A DNA stretch of 35,874 nt from Ilumatobacter nonamiensis YM16-303 (GTDB taxonomy: Bacteria > Actinomycetota > Acidimicrobiia > Acidimicrobiales > Ilumatobacteraceae). The stretch is from NCBI RefSeq assembly GCF_000350145.1, contig NZ_BAOL01000167.1, positions 1 to 35,874 of the forward strand, read 5' to 3'. A program made the position numbers and the translations under genes. Below the pieces are notes generated by a model. It was not told the DNA's origin, did not search any database, and saw only the letters and a list, made by a program, of their open reading frames with translations. Below, one piece after another: positions 31,734-35,874 of this stretch (its first letter is position 1; every line of letters begins with the position of its first letter).

Positions 31734-33158
31734 ATGAAGTGGATGTCGACCGGCGACTATGACGTCGCCCGGCTCGTGCTCCAGCGTGGAGTGGCGCTCG
31801 CCTATCTCCTCGCCTTCATCAACATGCGCAACCAGTTCCGACCGCTCCTGGGTGAACACGGGCTGATGCCGGTCCCGACGTTCCTCGAACGGGTCGACTT
31901 CGCACGCGCGCCGAGCCTGTTCCAGTGGCGGTACTCCGATCCGATGGCCTCGGGTGTCGCGTGGGCAGGCGTCGTGCTCGCGGCGCTCGCGTTGTTCGGA
32001 GGTTTCGACCTCGTCCCGGTCTGGCTGGCGCTCGTCGGCTGGATCGTGCTGTGGGTGCTGTACCTGTCGGTCGTCAACGTCGGCCAGACGTTCTACGGGT
32101 TCGGTTGGGAGTCGCTGCTGTTGGAAGCCGGGCTGTGCGTCGCGTTCCTCGGCAACGCGCAGGTCGCCACCCCCGTCGCCACCCTGTTCGTGTTGCGCTG
32201 GTTGCTGTTCCGGGTCGAGTTCGGTGCGGGGATGATCAAGATGCGCGGCGATCCGTGCTGGCGTGACCTCACGTGTCTCGACTACCACCACGAGACCCAG
32301 CCGATGCCGAGCCCCACGTCGCGTTTCTTTCATCTCCTCCCGACGTCGTTCCATCGGATCGAGACCGGTTCGAACCACGTCGCCCAACTCGCCGCGCCGT
32401 GGCTGCTGTTCCTTCCACAACCGGTCGCCGGGATCGGCGCGTCGATGATCATCCTCACGCAGGCGTACCTGATGCTGTCGGGCAACTACGCGTGGCTGAA
32501 CTTCGTCACCTTGATCCTCGGCTTCGCCGCGATTCCCGATACGTGGTTCGACGCCGTGGGCATCACGGTCGGCTCCCAGCCCACGACCACGACATGGTTC
32601 GAGTGGCTCGTCGTCGCGTTCACCGTCGGAATCGTCCTGCTCAGTCGGAAGCCACTGCTCAACCTGTTCAGCCGCAACCAGCGGATGAACTTCTCGTACA
32701 ACCGGTATCACCTGGTGAACTCGTACGGCGCTTTCGGCAGCGTCACACGCCACCGGCGTGAGGTCGTCGTCGAGGGTTCGATCGACGGTGAGTCCTGGCA
32801 CGCGTACGAGTTCCGGGCCAAGCCCACCGACCCCGATCGTCGCCCGGGACAATTCGCGCCGTACCACCTCCGACTCGATTGGATGATGTGGTTCCTCGCG
32901 CTGTCGCCGCGCTACGGGACCGGCTGGTTCGACCGCTTCGTCGACCGGCTGCTCGACGCGGACGCGGCCACGCTCGCGCTGCTGGCGAATGATCCGTTCG
33001 ACGGGCGAGCACCGATGATGATCCGGGCACGCATCGTCGACTATCGCTTCGCGACACGCGACGAACGTCGTGAGACGGGGCATGTCTGGATGACCGGACG
33101 ATCACGGGACCTGCTCGGACCGGTCACGCAGGATCGCGGGACGCAGCGCGGTGGCTGA
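31734..33158 (+). CDS. Lipase maturation factor family membrane protein
   Basis: A 474-residue membrane protein of the lipase maturation factor (LMF1-like) family. In animals LMF1 acts in the ER on lipase folding; bacterial members have no settled role. Family stretches are YLLAFINMRNQFRPLLGEHG, GFGWESLLLEAGLCVAFLG, LFRVEFGAGMIKMRGDPCWR, LTCLDYHHETQPMPSP and a C-terminal soluble part with SYNRYHLVNSYGAFGSVTRH, WHAYEFRAKP and PYHLRLDWMMWFLAL. About six to eight hydrophobic segments lie in between. The near-leaderless start agrees with other genes here; an ATG at 31743 is an alternative. It lies back to back with topoisomerase IB, 100 bases apart. Confidence 0.9.
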   Translation: MKWMSTGDYDVARLVLQRGVALAYLLAFINMRNQFRPLLGEHGLMPVPTFLERVDFARAPSLFQWRYSDPMASGVAWAGVVLAALALFGGFDLVPVWLALVGWIVLWVLYLSVVNVGQTFYGFGWESLLLEAGLCVAFLGNAQVATPVATLFVLRWLLFRVEFGAGMIKMRGDPCWRDLTCLDYHHETQPMPSPTSRFFHLLPTSFHRIETGSNHVAQLAAPWLLFLPQPVAGIGASMIILTQAYLMLSGNYAWLNFVTLILGFAAIPDTWFDAVGITVGSQPTTTTWFEWLVVAFTVGIVLLSRKPLLNLFSRNQRMNFSYNRYHLVNSYGAFGSVTRHRREVVVEGSIDGESWHAYEFRAKPTDPDRRPGQFAPYHLRLDWMMWFLALSPRYGTGWFDRFVDRLLDADAATLALLANDPFDGRAPMMIRARIVDYRFATRDERRETGHVWMTGRSRDLLGPVTQDRGTQRGG

Positions 33159-33167
33159 ACTCGCAAT

Positions 33168-33273
33168 CAGGTACCGACGTCGACCTCGGGCACTTCCAGA
33201 TCGAGACGTCCGTCGTTGTCATCGTCGGACACGACGAGGAACGCCCCGGCGGCCACTTGCGGTCGGCGTCCAT
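33168..33273 (-). pseudogene. Possible leaderless mini-gene with a frameshift
   Basis: An orphan GAAT-N16-GGGTA box on the minus strand (33307-33283) ends nine bases before ATG 33273, the leaderless geometry. From that ATG the frame reads MDADRKWPPG and then continues as an uninviting Ser/Thr/Cys-rich string to a stop at 33124, overlapping the LMF-like gene in antisense. One extra base in the run of four Gs (33247-33244) would switch to a frame reading AFLVVSDDDNDGRLDLEVPE and stopping at 33168, neatly nine bases from the LMF stop. Either the gene has decayed, the assembly lacks a base, or this is chance. The rest of the gap 33159-33375 is otherwise unassigned. Confidence 0.3.
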
Positions 33274-33282
33274 ACCGGGGAG

Positions 33283-33307
33283 TACCCCGACGGGCGCCGC
33301 TTCATTC
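33283..33307 (-). promoter_or_regulatory. Orphan SigB/SigF-like promoter
   Basis: On the minus strand: GAAT (33307-33304), 16 bases, GGGTA (33287-33283). It faces no established gene, only the mini-ORF whose ATG is nine bases further (33273). Confidence 0.5.
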
Positions 33308-33375
33308 GGACGTGCCACGACCGTCGCACGCTCGGGCGAAGCGTGCTCGGTGAAGATCTCGGGTACCGACGCCTC

Positions 33376-33401
33376 GAATGACCAACGGTGATCTCGGGGT
33401 A
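33376..33401 (+). promoter_or_regulatory. SigB/SigF-like promoter for second GT4 gene
   Basis: GAAT (33376-33379), 17 bases, GGGTA (33397-33401), then 10 bases to GTG 33412. A further GGGTA at 33361 has only a GCGT 16 bases before it and is less convincing. Confidence 0.55.
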
Positions 33402-33411
33402 CGAGCGTCCC

Positions 33412-34530
33412 GTGCTCGCTCCCTCACTTCGCATCGCAGTCCTCGGTCCCGCGCGCTTCGGCATCGGTGAGCCGTTCGCGGGTGGGCTCGAAGCGCACAC
33501 CGTCACCACCGCCCGTGCGCTGATCGGCGGCGGACATGACGTCACCGTGTTCGCCGGTCCGTCCACCGCGACGACCCCGTCGGATCTCGACGTCGTCCCC
33601 ATCGTCGACGATCTCGGGGATTTCAGCACGTGCACCCGCCTGGACACGACCGTGTCCGCCCGTGTGCGCGCGGCGATGGAGTACGGCTACGAACGCGTCC
33701 TCCGCTTCATCGATGCCGACGGCGCGTATGACGTCGTGCACAACAACTCCCTCCATCACGCCCCGGTCGACCTCGACGGCGAGACGCGCACGCCCGTCGT
33801 CCACGTACTGCACTGTCCACCGTTCGACGAACTCATGGACGCCCACCAGAGGCGGGCGACTCGGCTTCCAGATCCGACCGAGAATGTCATCGCGGTGTCG
33901 TCGTCGCTCGCTCGGCAGTGGGACGGTGTCGCCGGTCGCACCGTGTGGAACGGGATCGACACGCAGGTCTGGAGGCCCGCCGTCGATGTTTCCCCCCGCG
34001 ACGAGAGGTGTATCTGGGCCGGGCGGATCGTGTCCGAGAAGGCTCCGCACCTCGCCATCGATGCAGCCCGCCGGACGGGACGTCCGATCGTCCTCGCCGG
34101 CCCGATCCAGGAGCCGCGCTACTTCGACGACGAGATCGTGCCGCGGCTGGCACCGGACGCGGTGTACCTCGGTCATCTCGACAACGCCGCACTCGTCTCG
34201 CTCTTCTCGACGTCGCGCGTGGGCGTGGTCACACCTTGCTGGGAAGAACCCTTCGGGCTGGTGGTCGCCGAAATGCTGGCGTGCGGAATGCCGGTCGCTG
34301 CGTTCGCGCGCGGTGCGCTCCCCGACATCGTCGTCTCCAGCGTCGGCGCCCTGAGCCGTCCGGACGACATCGACGATCTGGCGGACTGCATCGAGCGGGC
34401 CAGTGGACTGTCCTCGTCGGAATGCCGTGCCCATGCCGTCACGCATCTCTCGACGGATCGCATGGCGCGCGCGTACGAGCGGTGCTATCGACATGCCATC
34501 GACGACGTGCCACAGGCGCTCGCGATGTGA
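33412..34530 (+). CDS. Glycosyltransferase family 4 protein (second copy)
   Basis: A 372-residue GT-B glycosyltransferase distinct from the one at 23665. N-terminal LRIAVLGPARFGIGEPFAGG and LEAHTVTTARALIGGGHDVT form the acceptor domain; DVVHNNSLHHAPV and VVHVLHCPPFDELMD follow. The nucleotide-sugar domain shows CIWAGRIVSEKAPHLAIDAA and the E-x7-E motif in EEPFGLVVAEMLACGMPVAA. The GTG at 33412 is preferred over GTG 33388 because the GGGTA box lies between them and ends 10 bases before it; it also puts the first strand near the N-terminus as usual. It converges with the GT2 gene with 12 bases between, suggesting a small glycan cluster. Confidence 0.9.
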   Translation: MLAPSLRIAVLGPARFGIGEPFAGGLEAHTVTTARALIGGGHDVTVFAGPSTATTPSDLDVVPIVDDLGDFSTCTRLDTTVSARVRAAMEYGYERVLRFIDADGAYDVVHNNSLHHAPVDLDGETRTPVVHVLHCPPFDELMDAHQRRATRLPDPTENVIAVSSSLARQWDGVAGRTVWNGIDTQVWRPAVDVSPRDERCIWAGRIVSEKAPHLAIDAARRTGRPIVLAGPIQEPRYFDDEIVPRLAPDAVYLGHLDNAALVSLFSTSRVGVVTPCWEEPFGLVVAEMLACGMPVAAFARGALPDIVVSSVGALSRPDDIDDLADCIERASGLSSSECRAHAVTHLSTDRMARAYERCYRHAIDDVPQALAM

Positions 34531-34542
34531 AACGGCGGGTGG

Positions 34543-35367
34543 TCAGCGCACCGTCGGAGAGCCCACGACGATGCGAACACTCCCAGGGTGCCAGTCGATC
34601 AGGCCGAGGTCGCGGAACGCCGACAGCCACCCCCGCATCGGCCAGTGGCCCCACTTCTCGTGGAAGATCGTGGCGTTGGCCACGATCTCCTCGAGGTGAT
34701 CGACCGGAGGCGACCCCACGGGATGATGCTGGTGGAAGGCGAGCGCTTCTCCGTCGGCCCAGAGCCGAATGCCGTGTTCGGCCAGCGTGTGGGCGAAGTC
34801 GGTGTCCTCGCCTCCGTAGCCCCGGTACCGCTCGTCGAATCCGCCGACCTCGTCCCAGTCCTGGCGCCGGATCGCAAACGACAGCGACCAGAAGAGATCG
34901 GGCGTCGACAGCGTCTCCATCGGCTGCGCCGGTCGAGGACGACCGTCGTGGAAATGACCGACCCGTGTCAGCGAGTCGACCGACCAATCATCGATGTCCG
35001 TCTCGGGCGGCAGGTAGCCGACGGGGCCCGACCACACACCGCCGTACCGCGTGACCCGGTGGACATAGGTGGGGACCAGACGCGGCGAGGGCAAACAGTC
35101 GACATCGAGAAAGATGATCACGTCGGCATCGACGCTGCGCGCGCCGAGGTTCCGAGCCGCGGCGATGGGCAACGGGTCGTCGTCGGCCACGACGTGGCGA
35201 ACCACGACCTCCGGACCGTCGTCGACGCGATCGCCACCCATGTCGACGATGACGTGGGCGGCTCCCCGTGCATTCCGCTGCACCCATTCGCGTTGCCGCG
35301 TGAGATGCGCGCGTCGGTGACGGGCGACGGTCACGATCGCGACGGGCAGGGGTGTGGTTGGCCGCAT
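34543..35367 (-). CDS. GT2-type glycosyltransferase with galactosyltransferase-like C-terminus
   Basis: A 274-residue GT-A glycosyltransferase. The N-terminal nucleotide-binding strand is LPVAIVTVARHRRAHL, the metal-binding D-x-D is in VIIFLDVDCLPSP, and the C-terminal segment is SLSFAIRRQDWDEVGGFDE with YGGEDTDFAHTLAEHGIRL and ALAFHQHHP, the pattern of the Glyco_transf_7C domain. There is no membrane segment. The start at 35367 has GAGAAG upstream and gives the usual N-terminus; codons further upstream are open but cross the promoter at 35436-35459. The sugar is unknown. Together with the adjacent GT4 it may build an envelope or storage glycan. Confidence 0.9.
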   Translation of the reverse strand: MRPTTPLPVAIVTVARHRRAHLTRQREWVQRNARGAAHVIVDMGGDRVDDGPEVVVRHVVADDDPLPIAAARNLGARSVDADVIIFLDVDCLPSPRLVPTYVHRVTRYGGVWSGPVGYLPPETDIDDWSVDSLTRVGHFHDGRPRPAQPMETLSTPDLFWSLSFAIRRQDWDEVGGFDERYRGYGGEDTDFAHTLAEHGIRLWADGEALAFHQHHPVGSPPVDHLEEIVANATIFHEKWGHWPMRGWLSAFRDLGLIDWHPGSVRIVVGSPTVR

Positions 35368-35435
35368 GTGCTTCTCGGTGTCGATCCGCGCGCAGGTCGC
35401 CAGGTGTCCGACGCGCGTGATGGATCTCGTTTTCC

Positions 35436-35459
35436 TACCCAGGGATGGATGTTCCATTC
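35436..35459 (-). promoter_or_regulatory. SigB/SigF-like promoter for GT2 gene
   Basis: On the minus strand: GAAT (35459-35456), 15 bases, GGGTA (35440-35436). The leader to ATG 35367 is 68 bases. Confidence 0.62.
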
Positions 35460-35485
35460 GTCCGACCGGAAGATGTCGCCGACGC

Positions 35486-35510
35486 GAATCGCTCACACCC
35501 ATCGCGGGTA
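35486..35510 (+). promoter_or_regulatory. SigB/SigF-like promoter for 89-aa acidic protein
   Basis: GAAT (35486-35489), 16 bases, GGGTA (35506-35510). The leader to ATG 35543 is 32 bases and includes GAGGAG. Confidence 0.66.
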
Positions 35511-35542
35511 CCTGCCCGCTCCACGATTCTGAGGAGTACGAC

Positions 35543-35812
35543 ATGACCGAGAACGATCCAACGGCTGACGACAAGAGTGCCGCCGATCCACAGTCGCCCG
35601 AACGAGGGACCGACAGTCGCGTCGAGGACTGGCACGGCCAGTCGGTTCAACGCGACACCGAACTGGCGGACGAGCTCGTGGACGACCCCGACGTGGACGA
35701 CCCGGCAGCGGAGTTCGAACGACGTTCCGACGGCGAGGCCACGCAGGCTGCCCGCCACGGCCGGCACATCGATCCGGAACAGGGAGAGTCCGCCTACCAG
35801 GAGGGCTCGTGA
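35543..35812 (+). CDS. Small acidic, probably disordered protein, 89 aa
   Basis: An 89-residue hydrophilic protein rich in Asp, Glu, Arg and Gln with almost no hydrophobic core (MTENDPTADDKSAADPQSPE at the start, DELVDDPDVDDPAAEF in the middle). It is likely intrinsically disordered, as many small stress-induced proteins are. No family is recognised. The start is secure: GAGGAG sits 8 bases before the ATG and a GAAT-N16-GGGTA box lies upstream. The final 62 bases of the window after its stop show nothing I can assign. Confidence 0.72.
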   Translation: MTENDPTADDKSAADPQSPERGTDSRVEDWHGQSVQRDTELADELVDDPDVDDPAAEFERRSDGEATQAARHGRHIDPEQGESAYQEGS

Positions 35813-35874
35813 GGGGTCCGGAGACGGGCAGGACCCGATAGCCGGAACCGGCATCCGATGCCGCCCATCGGCTA

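Noticed and set aside
33151-33381. Plus-strand open frame of 76 codons before the second GT4
   Set aside because: Arg-rich and motif-free; a different plus frame in the same gap looks equally coding-like but has no start codon. Neither is convincing.
1-35874. CRISPR arrays, insertion sequences, phage genes or integration sites
   Set aside because: I saw no regularly spaced repeats, transposase or integrase motifs, and no duplicate of either tRNA 3' end within the window.

Overview
The window is GC-rich (by eye roughly two thirds G+C, with strong G/C preference at third codon positions) and densely packed. It looks like chromosome from a free-living, probably aerobic actinobacterium. Support comes from an F420-dependent glucose-6-phosphate-dehydrogenase-like oxidoreductase, Ku plus a split LigD, an encoded CCA on a tRNA, a SigB/SigF-style promoter motif and many leaderless starts. 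An Acidimicrobiia (Ilumatobacter-like) origin is my inference from protein flavour, not something proven here.

Layout. 1-1.7 kb: a truncated tRNA-Ser(GCU), a DUF445 membrane protein and tRNA-Ser(UGA). 1.7-4.1 kb: a tight operon of a 52-residue membrane protein, a HhH glycosylase-like protein, the LigD phosphoesterase domain and the LigD polymerase domain. 4.1-7.6 kb (minus): DUF3140, a WrbA-type quinone reductase and a P-type cation ATPase. 7.6-11.2 kb: a Zn alcohol dehydrogenase, an NAD-dependent epimerase and an F420 oxidoreductase, preceded by a long RNA-type hairpin. 11.2-16 kb: two small minus-strand proteins, a large-subunit catalase (KatE), a DUF6629 membrane protein and Ku. 16.1-18.5 kb: a sulfatase and a PAS-AraC regulator. 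18.5-23.4 kb: a CYTH-like protein, a three-subunit molybdenum aldehyde/xanthine-type hydroxylase (PaoABC-like) and a Cys-rich DUF326 protein. 23.6-28.4 kb: a GT4 glycosyltransferase, a small zinc ribbon, an amylo-1,6-glucosidase-type glycogen debranching protein and a PfkB kinase with a SAP/Rho-N-like tail. 28.5-33.2 kb: an AI-2E family exporter, a DUF2231-Rieske fusion, topoisomerase IB and a lipase-maturation-factor-like membrane protein. 33.2-35.8 kb: a possible frameshifted mini-gene, a second GT4, a GT2 glycosyltransferase and a small acidic protein.

What ties the region together is a promoter-like motif seen repeatedly on both strands: GNNT (most often GAAT or GTTT), 15-17 bases, then GGGTA. 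I find it in front of nearly every transcription unit (23 instances). This resembles the established group-3 stress sigma factor consensus (SigB of Bacillus/Streptomyces, SigF of Mycobacterium: GTTT-N14-17-GGGTA). The gene content fits: catalase, DNA end joining, topoisomerase IB, quinone reductase, Cys-rich metal-binding protein, glycogen and sugar metabolism, envelope glycosyltransferases. The instances fall into two geometries. In one the start codon lies 9-12 bases after GGGTA, so the mRNA would be leaderless or nearly so. In the other there is a 32-68 base leader, usually with a Shine-Dalgarno sequence. I used this spacing to choose several start codons. The window therefore reads as a chromosomal stress island, with the sulfatase/AraC pair, Ku and the debranching gene as the main units without the motif.
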